Of a DNA stretch of 64,000 bases, positions 53,225-62,117 are shown piece after piece. The stretch is from Aurantibacter aestuarii. GTDB taxonomy: Bacteria > Bacteroidota > Bacteroidia > Flavobacteriales > Flavobacteriaceae. The notes under the pieces were generated by a model. It saw only the letters and a list, made by a program, of their open reading frames with translations, was not told the origin of the DNA and did not search any database. The stretch spans positions 255,501 through 319,500 of the forward strand of contig NZ_PXOQ01000009.1 in assembly GCF_003008425.1 (NCBI RefSeq), given 5' to 3'. The first letter of the stretch is position 1. Every line of letters begins with the position of its first letter. Position numbers and translations under genes: made by a program.

Positions 53225-54175
53225 TTAATGTTTTTCTAAAATATAACTTGAAAAATAGGATTTAGAATCTAAAAACTGATCTATAATTTTAAATTGAGTC
53301 TGGTCTAAAATGTCCTTTAAGATGCTTTCGTTATATTTTCTGGATATTTCGGTATGAATTTTTTCTCCTTTTTTAAATGGTATAGTAACTCCTGCTCCGT
53401 TAAAACTAACGTTTTGATCGCTCTTACTCACTAAAAAACTTTTTGCTACACCTGTTTCTTCAGAATATTCTGGTTGATGGTCAAATTGTTCTAGATTAAA
53501 ATCTGCATAAAGTTCTTCATTTATTCGGCTTAATAAATTCATATTAAATGCTTTTGTAACGCCTTGTGCGTCGTTATAAGCTGGAAGAACAATATCTTCA
53601 GATTTAATTAAATCCAAGCCTAAAATAACCTTGTCATTCTCTTGCAACGCATCATTAAGATTCTTCATAAATCGTTTAGCTTCCTCATCTGGCATATTCC
53701 CTAAGTTAGACCCTAAAAACATAATTACCTTAGGAGCCTTATTTAATTTAATATCCTGCAAAACTTCAAAATATTTCCCTTGTTTGGGTTTTACTTTAAG
53801 TGAATTAAATTCCGTTTTTAAATGCTGCTCTAAGTTGTCTAAGGCATGTTGAGAAATATCTATAGGCACATAAGAAAACTCTAAATTTAACTGTAATAAA
53901 GCTTTCAAAAACTCTTTCGTTTTTTTTCCGTCGCCAGCACCTAACTCTATTAATTCAAAATATGGGATTTTATCTAAATCGATACGTTTTATAATAGCTT
54001 CAGATTTTGTTTTAAAAATCTCAAATTCTGCTCTAGTAAGATAATACTCTGGCAAATTCATGATTTCCACAAAAAGCGCATCGCCCTTTTTATTATAAAA
54101 ATATTTTGAAGGTAAGGTTTTTGGAGAGCTTTGTAATCCCTCAAGAACTTCGTTTTTAAATTGGTTTGTTTTCAT
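53225..54175 (-). CDS. egtD: L-histidine N-alpha-methyltransferase
   Basis: A 316-residue SAM enzyme that trimethylates histidine to hercynine, the first step of ergothioneine synthesis. N-terminal LPSKYFYNKKGDALFVEIMNLPEYYLTRAEFEIF, SAM-binding FELIELGAGDGKKTKEFLKALL, VPIDISQHALDNLE, and IMFLGSNLGNMPDEEAKRFMKNL all match EgtD. Its start abuts the egtB stop with no gap. The pathway is thus represented by egtB and egtD; no egtC or egtE homologue is adjacent. Confidence 0.92.
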   Translation of the reverse strand: MKTNQFKNEVLEGLQSSPKTLPSKYFYNKKGDALFVEIMNLPEYYLTRAEFEIFKTKSEAIIKRIDLDKIPYFELIELGAGDGKKTKEFLKALLQLNLEFSYVPIDISQHALDNLEQHLKTEFNSLKVKPKQGKYFEVLQDIKLNKAPKVIMFLGSNLGNMPDEEAKRFMKNLNDALQENDKVILGLDLIKSEDIVLPAYNDAQGVTKAFNMNLLSRINEELYADFNLEQFDHQPEYSEETGVAKSFLVSKSDQNVSFNGAGVTIPFKKGEKIHTEISRKYNESILKDILDQTQFKIIDQFLDSKSYFSSYILEKH

Positions 54176-55330
54176 TTATTCTGCTAATCTAATTCCAGAA
54201 AATTGCCATCTGGTTTCTGGTGAAAAAAAGTTTCTGTAAGTAGCTCTACTATGGTTTGGTGATGTTGCTAAAGATTTTCCTCTTAAAACCATGAGATTAA
54301 TCATGAATTTACCATTATACTCGCCTACTGCACCGTCTGGTTTTTTATAATTGGGATAAGGTAAGTATGCGGAATTAGTCCATTCCCAACGTTGATTCCA
54401 TTTAAATTTAGAGTTGGCAACTTCCCACTCAAACTCTGTAGGTAATCTTTTTTTAGACCATGCGGCAAATGCCTGAGCTTCGTAGTAAGATACGTGACAT
54501 ACGGGCGCTGCTAAATTTATAGGTTCTAATCCAGATAATGTATAAGACATCCAACTACTCTCTTTTTGCTTCCAATATAATGGTGCTGTAATTGCATTTT
54601 CCTTTATAAATTGCCAGCCATCATCCAACCAATAATTAGGATTTTTATATCCTCCAGCATTTATAAATCGCATATATTCTTCGTTAGTAACTAAGTTTTG
54701 AGCGATTTGAAATGGTTCTAGAAACACGCGGTGGTATCCAGATTCGTTATCATAACTAAAAGTTTTTTTGTTATGACCTATATTATATATGCCTTCTTGT
54801 ATAGAAATATATGCTGGTTTATTTACAGACTCTACTTCATTTACATAATTAATGTCATATAGCTTTGGATATGTTGGATTACAGGATAGCGTATATTTTA
54901 TATCTGTAATTAGAAGTTCTTGGTGTTGCTGTTCATGGTTAAGTCCTAAAATGGCCAATTCTACAATGTCAGCTTTTAAATTTTCTTGTTCAAGTAATGC
55001 TATCATGAAATGGTCTACATGGTCCCGATATTTAAATATTGTTGTAATACTTGGCCTAGTTATTAGGCCACGTTTACTGCGGTCCAAACGTTCACCTAAA
55101 CTGTTGTAATAACTATTGAACAAAAAAGAAAAATCGGAATTAAAAACTTGATAATTTTTAATGTATTTTTTTAGTATAATTTCCTCAAAAAACCAAGATG
55201 TATGTGCCAAGTGCCACTTTGGTGGACTAGCAAATTCTGCAGATTGTGGTGTGTAATCTTCAATCTCTAAAGGTTTGCAAATTTGGTTAGTATAGGCTCT
55301 TGTATTTTTGTAGTGTTCAAGTACTGTCAT
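54176..55330 (-). CDS. egtB: Ergothioneine biosynthesis sulfoxide synthase EgtB
   Basis: A 384-residue two-domain iron enzyme joining hercynine to a thiol donor with O2. The N-terminal DinB-like domain supplies the iron His triad: His43 in KWHLAHTSWFFEE and His132/His136 in LNHEQQHQEL. The C-terminal FGE-sulfatase domain has NEEYMRFINAGGYKNPNYWLDDGW, APVCHVSYYEAQAFAAWSKKRLPTEFEWE and YRNFFSPETRWQFSGIRLA. Donor (cysteine or gamma-glutamylcysteine) cannot be told. First gene of the cluster; the 215-base upstream gap holds a terminator for the neighbouring gene and no clear promoter motif. Confidence 0.92.
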   Translation of the reverse strand: MTVLEHYKNTRAYTNQICKPLEIEDYTPQSAEFASPPKWHLAHTSWFFEEIILKKYIKNYQVFNSDFSFLFNSYYNSLGERLDRSKRGLITRPSITTIFKYRDHVDHFMIALLEQENLKADIVELAILGLNHEQQHQELLITDIKYTLSCNPTYPKLYDINYVNEVESVNKPAYISIQEGIYNIGHNKKTFSYDNESGYHRVFLEPFQIAQNLVTNEEYMRFINAGGYKNPNYWLDDGWQFIKENAITAPLYWKQKESSWMSYTLSGLEPINLAAPVCHVSYYEAQAFAAWSKKRLPTEFEWEVANSKFKWNQRWEWTNSAYLPYPNYKKPDGAVGEYNGKFMINLMVLRGKSLATSPNHSRATYRNFFSPETRWQFSGIRLAE

Positions 55331-55491
55331 TTAAAAAATCTAAATATCTCAAACAAATTACAAAATAGCTTTACAGACCTCTTTACAATTATAAGAGTTT
55401 TAACATTTATAAATAATGTTTTATTCAGCACTATAATTTTTAAGCAAACTCGAATTTATAGATTAAAAAAATTTAAATTTCTGTAAATAAA

Positions 55492-55521
55492 AAAAAGGGA
55501 GAAAATAATTTCTCCCTTTTT
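55492..55521. terminator. Intrinsic terminator of the T9SS protein gene at 55546
   Basis: Exact arms AAAAAGGGAGAAA and TTTCTCCCTTTTT around loop ATAA, with a T-rich tract on the minus strand. Confidence 0.85.
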
Positions 55522-55545
55522 GAATTTAACCTTTATTATTAATCT

Positions 55546-56565
55546 TTAATTTTTAATAATTTTTTTAGCGATTACACCTTCATTAGTCTGCAAACTTAAA
55601 ACATACATTCCAGTTCTTAAGTCCGATATGTCTACTTGTCCTTCTTTAATAAATTGTGAAGAAACCGTTTTAACTATTCGGCCATTTAAATCTGTAATTG
55701 AAATATTAGAAATTTTTAAACTTGTTTTAGTGGACACAGTAAAATAATCTTTAACTGGATTAGGATATATTGAAAGTGTATTTGCCATAGGCGCAACAAA
55801 GCTTGAAACACTTAATACATTTTCTGTAGCAGAAGCTCTAACCAATAAGTTATCAAATTTAGCAACTACAGATACCGTATTCCCAGTACTAGGTACTACT
55901 AAAAAATCAGCTTCATCAGGATCAATACCAATTTCTGTACCAATAATAGAAGCATTAAAATTAGTTCCTTTCCAAGTTACTTCTCCTGTTGTTTTATTAA
56001 ATGCGAAACCTATGCGGTACCAAGTATCTGCAGCTAGAGTAATTGCAGCATTAGCAGCTCCTAGATTAAAGAAATAGGTTCCAATCGTGCCATTATTATT
56101 ATATCTAGCTAGTCCAGTAATCACTTTTGTAGAAGGCACAAATCTAAAACCTGCTATGGTTTGCCCAGCTGCATTAAATAATCTCATTCCAGTAGTTCCT
56201 GCACTGGTTGTACTTGGACCCGTATAAAAATCATATTCTACAATTAAGATATTATTTCCTACTGTACGAGTTGCCCAAGCAGCATCTAAACCATCTTGCC
56301 AAACGTATCTAACATCTGTTGCATTAGTTGGTCCTGCTATTTGTAGAGCGTTTCCATAAGCTCCACCTTCACTATAAATTTGAAAGTTGGTATTTGCACC
56401 AGCTGGAGTGTATGTAAACAGTCCACCTTGTCCTGGTGTAGCACCAGTAATAGATGTTCCAACGTTGCCAACCGTTAAAGCATTAAAATTCTGTGTCATT
56501 AAATCTTGAGCGTTTAATGAAAAATATCCTAAAAGGACAACTATAAAAAGTAAAGTTTTTTTCAT
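55546..56565 (-). CDS. Secreted beta-sandwich protein with T9SS type-A sorting domain
   Basis: A 339-residue exported protein. Signal peptide KTLLFIVVLLGYFSLNAQ, then a single lectin/LamG-like beta-sandwich (residues ~25-245: NILIVEYDFYTGPSTTSAGTTGMRLFNAAG, DTWYRIGFAFNKTTGEVTWKG, SVVAKFDNLLVRAS). The last ~75 residues are a T9SS type-A domain (NTLSIYPNPVKDYFTVSTKTSLKI...LRTGMYVLSLQTNEGVIAKKIIKN). No catalytic motif visible; perhaps a surface adhesin or carbohydrate-binding protein. Monocistronic, with own terminator and a 226-base upstream gap in which I see nothing definite. Confidence 0.85.
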   Translation of the reverse strand: MKKTLLFIVVLLGYFSLNAQDLMTQNFNALTVGNVGTSITGATPGQGGLFTYTPAGANTNFQIYSEGGAYGNALQIAGPTNATDVRYVWQDGLDAAWATRTVGNNILIVEYDFYTGPSTTSAGTTGMRLFNAAGQTIAGFRFVPSTKVITGLARYNNNGTIGTYFFNLGAANAAITLAADTWYRIGFAFNKTTGEVTWKGTNFNASIIGTEIGIDPDEADFLVVPSTGNTVSVVAKFDNLLVRASATENVLSVSSFVAPMANTLSIYPNPVKDYFTVSTKTSLKISNISITDLNGRIVKTVSSQFIKEGQVDISDLRTGMYVLSLQTNEGVIAKKIIKN

Positions 56566-56791
56566 GTTTTTTTAAGTTTAAATTAATAATCTAATGTAGA
56601 TTATTTTTAAATATGAAAATAAAACGATGAAAAAAATAAATGTAATTTTTTAAAAATAAAATTTATGAGCATTTACGCCTAGTTTACTCATTTACAGAGA
56701 CCTAAACCTTTATTTTTTTAAGAATATTTTAAGAATTTTAAAAATTAAGCTTAAGATTTTTCTTCTAGAAATCCTCAAAAATGAAAAAAAA

Positions 56792-57607
56792 TTAATCAGA
56801 TTTTAGAGTTCCGTACTCTGTCCAAGAACCATCATATACAGAAGTATTTTGATAGCCAGCTTCACTAGCTGCTAAATCTAAAATTGAGGCTGTTATACCA
56901 GAACCACAAGTAAAAATTAATTGGTCTGTGGTTAATAAAGATCTAAATAGCTGTTGTAACTGCTCCTTAGATTTTAGACAACCATTTTCTAGCACTTGCT
57001 CATAGGGCAAATTTATAGAGTTAGGAATTGTACCACTACGTAAACCTGCTCTTGGTTCCGGAATTATACATTGAAACCTCTCTGAAGAACGCGCATCTAT
57101 AATTGTAATGTTAGGATCTTCTATTATTGAAGGCAACGACTCAAAATAAACAATTTTATTTGGTTGATATAATGCTTTAAAATTTCCATTAGTTTTAACT
57201 TTAGAATAGTTTGAAGCCGTTTTAAATTGTTTTTTCTTCCATTGCGGTAAACCACCATTTAAAACATAAACTCTATTAAAACCAAATGTTTTAAACAACC
57301 ACCATACTCTAGGACTGCTGTAAATTCCTAAATTATCATACACAACAATTATGGAATTTTGGTTTATTCCTAAAGCTTGTACTTCTTTTTCAAACTGTTG
57401 TTCTCCTGAAATAGTGTTTGGGAATGGCGAATTACTATCGCTAAAAGTATTTTTTATATCAAAAAAAACCGCATTTGGTATGACTTCTAAATCTGTATCA
57501 CTACGATTTTCAGAAGTTACTTTAGGCATAGTAGCATCTAAAACTATAAGGTCACTATCGTCAAGATGCTTATTTAGCCAATCTACAGAAACAAGATGAG
57601 AATTCAT
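56792..57607 (-). CDS. Sulfurtransferase (3-mercaptopyruvate sulfurtransferase/rhodanese type)
   Basis: A 271-residue tandem rhodanese. The first, inactive domain has LIVLDATMPKV and IPNAVFFDIKNTFSD; the second has ITIIDARSSERFQC, PRAGLRSGTIPNSINLPYEQVL and the active-site loop FTCGSGITASI. The CGSGxTA loop is typical of 3-mercaptopyruvate sulfurtransferase rather than thiosulfate:cyanide sulfurtransferase. 50 bases downstream from the start lies the dicarboxylate symporter stop, so the two may be co-transcribed. Confidence 0.93.
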   Translation of the reverse strand: MNSHLVSVDWLNKHLDDSDLIVLDATMPKVTSENRSDTDLEVIPNAVFFDIKNTFSDSNSPFPNTISGEQQFEKEVQALGINQNSIIVVYDNLGIYSSPRVWWLFKTFGFNRVYVLNGGLPQWKKKQFKTASNYSKVKTNGNFKALYQPNKIVYFESLPSIIEDPNITIIDARSSERFQCIIPEPRAGLRSGTIPNSINLPYEQVLENGCLKSKEQLQQLFRSLLTTDQLIFTCGSGITASILDLAASEAGYQNTSVYDGSWTEYGTLKSD

Positions 57608-57657
57608 ATATTATAGTTTAAATAGTCTTACCAATTACGTTTTATTTCACCTATATC

Positions 57658-58977
57658 CTATTTAACTTTATCATAATTATCATCCCAATTTTTAACTTTA
57701 GGTTCTCTTAATTTTCCTAGGGATTTTGCTACTAATAAAGAAACAGTAGCATCTCCAGTAACATTTACGGTTGTTCTACACATATCCAATGGTCTGTCTA
57801 CTGCAAAAATTAAGGCTAAACCAATTGGTAATAATTCTGCCGGGAAACCTATAGATTCTAAGACAATTACCAACATCACCATACCAGCACTTGGTACTGC
57901 TGCGCTACCTATAGATGCTAATAATGCTGTAAAAATAATAACCATCTGGTTACCAAAAGTTAACCCTTCTGGCCAAATGACCTGCATAATAAAAACAGCC
58001 GCAATACCTTGGTATAGACTAGTACCGTCCATATTTATGGTTGCACCAACTGGTAACACAAATCCCGCTACTTCCTTATCTACACCTACATGCTCCTCTA
58101 CTCGTTCCATAGTTACCGGTAAGGTGGCAGCACTACTACTGGTTGAGAATGCTAATAATTGAGCAGGACTAATTTGTTTTAAAAACCATAAAGGCGATTT
58201 TTTTCCAATTACTTTTACCAGAACTAAATAAAAACCAATCATTAAAATTAAACCACCAACTACACAAGCTGCGTAAGCTACTAGTTTAATTAAAATCTCT
58301 GGATCATCGAACGCTATAATAACGTTAGCTAATAATGCAAAAACTGCATAAGGCGCAAATAGCATGATTAAATCTACCATTTTCATTACCACTTCATTTA
58401 AGGAGTCGAAAAATTTAATTAATGGTTTTGCTTTTTTCTCTTCAATTAATAACAAACATATCCCGACAAATAAGGCGAAAAATATAATTTGTAACATGCT
58501 GGCATCTCCTAAGGCAACAAAAATGTTTTGAGGAAAAATATCAATTAATGCTTGTAGTGGTCCTGCATCTTGTGTGGTTTTTGCTTTGGTAACCATATCG
58601 CTACCAGAAGTTTCAAATGATAATTTTATATTTTCTATAGTATCTGGATCCATACCAGCTCCAGGTTTTACTAGATTTACTATGGCTAGCCCTATAACTA
58701 TTGCGACTAAGGTTGTTGCGATATAAATACCAATAGTACGCAAACCCATTTGTTTTATTTTGGAAATATCTTTTAAATCGGCAACACCTTTAATTAAGGA
58801 TGCTAAAATTAATGGAACGGCAATAAGCTTTAAAAGGTTAATAAAAATTGTACCGAAAGGCGCTATCCAGTCGGATACAATATCTTTTCCGCCATCTACA
58901 TTATTCATTAAGAACCCAAAAAGGATACCTAACGCCATTCCTATTAATATCTTCCAGTGTAATGCTAATTTTTTCAT
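57658..58977 (-). CDS. Dicarboxylate/amino acid:cation symporter (DAACS family)
   Basis: A 439-residue polytopic transporter of the GltP/DctA family with about eight membrane helices. The re-entrant hairpin 1 motif is in LLAFSTSSSAATLPVTMERVEEHVGVDKEV, followed by FVLPVGATINMDGTSLYQGIAAVFIMQ and, near the C-terminus, ALIFAVDRPLDMCRTTVNVTGDATVSLLVAKSLG, where the NMDGT and DMCRTTVNVTGD motifs bind Na+ and substrate. Dicarboxylate or glutamate/aspartate uptake is expected. Confidence 0.94.
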   Translation of the reverse strand: MKKLALHWKILIGMALGILFGFLMNNVDGGKDIVSDWIAPFGTIFINLLKLIAVPLILASLIKGVADLKDISKIKQMGLRTIGIYIATTLVAIVIGLAIVNLVKPGAGMDPDTIENIKLSFETSGSDMVTKAKTTQDAGPLQALIDIFPQNIFVALGDASMLQIIFFALFVGICLLLIEEKKAKPLIKFFDSLNEVVMKMVDLIMLFAPYAVFALLANVIIAFDDPEILIKLVAYAACVVGGLILMIGFYLVLVKVIGKKSPLWFLKQISPAQLLAFSTSSSAATLPVTMERVEEHVGVDKEVAGFVLPVGATINMDGTSLYQGIAAVFIMQVIWPEGLTFGNQMVIIFTALLASIGSAAVPSAGMVMLVIVLESIGFPAELLPIGLALIFAVDRPLDMCRTTVNVTGDATVSLLVAKSLGKLREPKVKNWDDNYDKVK

Positions 58978-59106
58978 ATAATGATGTCCTCTGTTTTAAA
59001 ATATAATCTACTTTTTAGCCTTGATTGCAGCGGTATCCTTTTTTTGCTTTGATAAATGGCAAAAAAAGATTTAGCGTAAAGCAAGAAATAGCTCCTTATG
59101 TAAAAG

Positions 59107-60168
59107 CTAAAGATACATTTTGTTTTGCAAATAAAAATCGGCTAAAACTAATGCGGTCATTGCTTCTACGATTGGTACTGCTCTTGGTACCACACATGGG
59201 TCGTGCCTACCTTTTCCTTGAGATTCTATAATTTCTCCAGTTTTTGTTAATGTATCTTGTTTTTGTATTAAAGTTGCTACGGGTTTAAATGCCACACGAA
59301 AATAAATATCCATGCCATTACTAATTCCGCCTTGAATACCACCAGATAGGTTAGTTTTGGTAGTTCCATCTGGGTTATATAAGTCATTATGCTCGCTACC
59401 TTTCATTTTTGCACCACAAAAGCCACTTCCGTATTCAAATCCTTTAACTGCATTAATACTTAGCATGGCTTTACCTAGTTCTGCATGTAATTTATCGAAA
59501 ACGGGTTCTCCTAAACCTACAGGTACATTTTGAGCCACACAAGTTATGGTTCCTCCAATGGTGTCGCCTTGTTTTTTTATGATTTTAATTTTTTCAATCA
59601 TTTTTTCTGCTGAAGTGCTGTCTGGACAACGCACATCGTTAGCATCTATCTTTGAAAAATCTAAATCTTGATAAGGTTTATCTATAAATAAATCGCCTAC
59701 GGATGATGTAAATGCATTAATTTTAATACTAGCAATAACTTGTTTTGCTACCGCTCCAGCCACCACTCTACTAGCGGTTTCGCGAGCAGAACTGCGCCCG
59801 CCACCTCTGTAATCTCTAATACCGTACTTTTGTTGGTATACATAGTCTGCATGGCTAGGTCTAAAACTATCTTTTATGTGCGAGTAATCTTTAGATTTCT
59901 GATTTTCATTTTCAATAACAAATCCAATTGGAGTGCCAGTAGTTTTACCTTCAAAAATACCAGAAAGAAACTTTACAGTATCACTTTCCTTACGCTGGGT
60001 AACTATAGCAGACTGACCAGGTTTTCGTCTATCTAAATCTTTTTGAATATCTTCTAAGTCCAAACTAATATTTGGAGGACAACCGTCTATTATACCACCA
60101 ATAGCGGTACCATGTGATTCTCCAAAAGTAGTTAATTTAAAAAGGGTTCCAATGGTATTTCCTGCCAT
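59107..60168 (-). CDS. aroC: Chorismate synthase
   Basis: A 353-residue enzyme making chorismate from EPSP with reduced FMN. Signatures: [82 protein letters not shown], and [13 protein letters not shown]. Length is standard. I chose ATG 60168 ([10 protein letters not shown]); the frame extends 12 codons further without conservation. Monocistronic in appearance. Confidence 0.97.
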   Translation of the reverse strand: MAGNTIGTLFKLTTFGESHGTAIGGIIDGCPPNISLDLEDIQKDLDRRKPGQSAIVTQRKESDTVKFLSGIFEGKTTGTPIGFVIENENQKSKDYSHIKDSFRPSHADYVYQQKYGIRDYRGGGRSSARETASRVVAGAVAKQVIASIKINAFTSSVGDLFIDKPYQDLDFSKIDANDVRCPDSTSAEKMIEKIKIIKKQGDTIGGTITCVAQNVPVGLGEPVFDKLHAELGKAMLSINAVKGFEYGSGFCGAKMKGSEHNDLYNPDGTTKTNLSGGIQGGISNGMDIYFRVAFKPVATLIQKQDTLTKTGEIIESQGKGRHDPCVVPRAVPIVEAMTALVLADFYLQNKMYL

Positions 60169-60343
60169 AATTTTAGGTTTATCGTGGTAAAAATAAGAAA
60201 TCAAATATAGACCATCGTATTTTTTATTGACGATTCATTCGATTTCTTAATGTTAACTTAACAATTTACTCATAATAAGATAATTATGGCTTAACGTTTA
60301 GTTGTTATTAGAGTGGCATATTTGCTCTGTAAATAAAATTGAA

Positions 60344-61192
60344 TTGAAGTTTAAGCGTAAATTAGATATTGTTGTTATTTCAGACGTGCATTTGGGAACT
60401 TATGGCTGTCAAGCCAAAGCGCTGTTAACATACCTTAACTCTATAGAGCCAAAACATCTCATTTTAAATGGTGATATTATAGATATCTGGCAGTTTAACA
60501 AAAATTACTTTCCGAAATCTCATTTAAAAATCATTAAAAAGCTTTTAAGTTTAGCCACTAAAGGTACTAAAATAACCTATATTACTGGAAACCATGATGA
60601 TATGCTAAGAAAATTTAGCGACGTTACATTTGGAAATATCTCTGTAGTAGATAAACTTTTATTGAAAATAGATGGAAAAAAAATGTGGTTCTTTCATGGC
60701 GATGTTTTTGATGCTTCTATACAGCACACCAAATGGTTAGCTAAATTAGGTGGTTATGGTTACGATACTTTGATTGTTATTAATAGTGTGGTTAACTGGT
60801 TTTTAAACAAAATAGGAAAAGAACGTTTTTCATTATCTAAACGAATAAAACAAAGTGTCAAAGGTGCTATTAAACACATTAGTAATTTTGAAAAAACAGC
60901 AACAGATCTAGCTATTGAAAACCAATATGATGTTGTTGTTTGCGGACATATACACCAACCTAAAAAAGAACTTGTTGAAACATCTAAAGGAAAAACTTTA
61001 TATCTAAATTCAGGAGATTGGGTTGAGAATCTTACCGCTTTAGAATATCAGTTTAAACGTTGGAAGTTATATACTTTTGATTCTGATAAGCTTGCCCCTT
61101 TTATTGTCGATGAAGATTTAGTTCAGATGAGTGAAAAAGATTTAATAGCTGCTATAACTATTTTTGGTAACAACGTTAAAAAAGCCAATTAA
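60344..61192 (+). CDS. LpxH-like UDP-2,3-diacylglucosamine diphosphatase / metallophosphoesterase
   Basis: A 282-residue calcineurin-type phosphoesterase. Metal-binding motifs in order: DIVVISDVHLGTYG, LILNGDIIDIW, ITGNHDDMLR, MWFFHGDVFD and VVVCGHIHQPKK. This GD-GNHD-HGD-GHIHQ set resembles LpxH, which removes UMP from UDP-diacylglucosamine in lipid A synthesis. Since the other lpx genes are present in this window, that role is plausible but not proven. I chose TTG 60344 (LKFKRKLDIVVISDVHLG), which matches the family N-terminus; the longer frame to 60302 adds unrelated residues. Confidence 0.82.
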   Translation: MKFKRKLDIVVISDVHLGTYGCQAKALLTYLNSIEPKHLILNGDIIDIWQFNKNYFPKSHLKIIKKLLSLATKGTKITYITGNHDDMLRKFSDVTFGNISVVDKLLLKIDGKKMWFFHGDVFDASIQHTKWLAKLGGYGYDTLIVINSVVNWFLNKIGKERFSLSKRIKQSVKGAIKHISNFEKTATDLAIENQYDVVVCGHIHQPKKELVETSKGKTLYLNSGDWVENLTALEYQFKRWKLYTFDSDKLAPFIVDEDLVQMSEKDLIAAITIFGNNVKKAN

Positions 61193-61223
61193 ACATTTTA
61201 TTTTAGTATTCCGTTTAAAATCT

Positions 61224-61231
61224 TAAATTTG
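61224..61231 (+). promoter_or_regulatory. Candidate -7 box of the lipoprotein gene
   Basis: TAAATTTG matches TAnnTTTG, 28 bases before the ATG at 61260. No clear -33 TTG. Confidence 0.4.
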
Positions 61232-61259
61232 AAGAACTTAATTTAAGAGGACTTATATC

Positions 61260-62117
61260 ATGAAATCGATTTTAAAACTATTATTTGCAACTGTATTTAT
61301 TTTTTCATCTTGCTCATCTGATGATGACAACAGCACAACACCAGAGCCTAATGACCCTTCAACATCGCAACAAACCGCAACTGGTGATTTTTTTCCTTTA
61401 AGTTCTGGTAATGAATGGAATTATGATGTTGAGAATAGAGATAATAATGATGCAAATAATAACACTAACAGCACAGATGCTTTAAAAGTAGAAAGCCAAA
61501 ATGGTAACGCATACACCTTGAGTGTTAATAATAATACCACTGCAAACGGTACTTTAAATACTTTTTTAGTGTCGGGTGAATTAACTGCTACAGACACACA
61601 ATTAACAAACACTGGAAGTTTTGTTTTTCCTTTAGGAGGTGCAAATGACATAGTAATTGATTTTGTAGATGCTAAGTTTTATGATACCACTGCTAGTATA
61701 GAGCAAGAAATTTATACTAAAACAGGTACTATTAGCCAAACTGTACAAAATATACCTTTAAACATTAATTACAGTCTTAAAACAACTCAGTTAGAAAATT
61801 TAGCCACTTATAGTTCTAATGGAGTTACTTACAGTAATGTTACATCGGCTAGATTAGATTTAAGAATGGCTGTTTCTACCACAATAACTGTTGTAGTGCC
61901 AACAACTTTAGCCATTATAGATGAACAAAATGTATTATCTATTGATGCTTATTATGCAGATGGCATTGGATTAGTTTATGCAGAAGCTGATTCTGGGTTT
62001 ACAATGAATGCTCAAACTGTAGCCTTATTACAGCAAGCTGGTATAGATTTAGGAGGAATTCCAACTAATGTATCTATTACAAATACGCAAACTATTGATA
62101 CTTATACAGTGAACTAA
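61260..62117 (+). CDS. Probable surface lipoprotein of unknown function
   Basis: A 285-residue lipoprotein: lipobox FIFSSC with Ser-Ser-Asp-Asp-Asp next, the acidic lipoprotein export signal that in Bacteroidetes sends lipoproteins to the cell surface. A Thr/Pro/Ser linker follows, then a domain with FFPLSSGNEWNYDVENRD at its start and Asn/Thr-rich beta strands. Similar leads (FFPLxxGNxWxY) occur in uncharacterised Bacteroidetes lipoproteins. Its stop abuts the stop of the convergent oxidase gene. Confidence 0.75.
   Translation: MKSILKLLFATVFIFSSCSSDDDNSTTPEPNDPSTSQQTATGDFFPLSSGNEWNYDVENRDNNDANNNTNSTDALKVESQNGNAYTLSVNNNTTANGTLNTFLVSGELTATDTQLTNTGSFVFPLGGANDIVIDFVDAKFYDTTASIEQEIYTKTGTISQTVQNIPLNINYSLKTTQLENLATYSSNGVTYSNVTSARLDLRMAVSTTITVVVPTTLAIIDEQNVLSIDAYYADGIGLVYAEADSGFTMNAQTVALLQQAGIDLGGIPTNVSITNTQTIDTYTVN

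Noticed and set aside
59025-59231. 68-codon plus-strand frame near aroC
   Set aside because: It overlaps the 3' end of aroC on the opposite strand and has low-complexity, non-conserved content.
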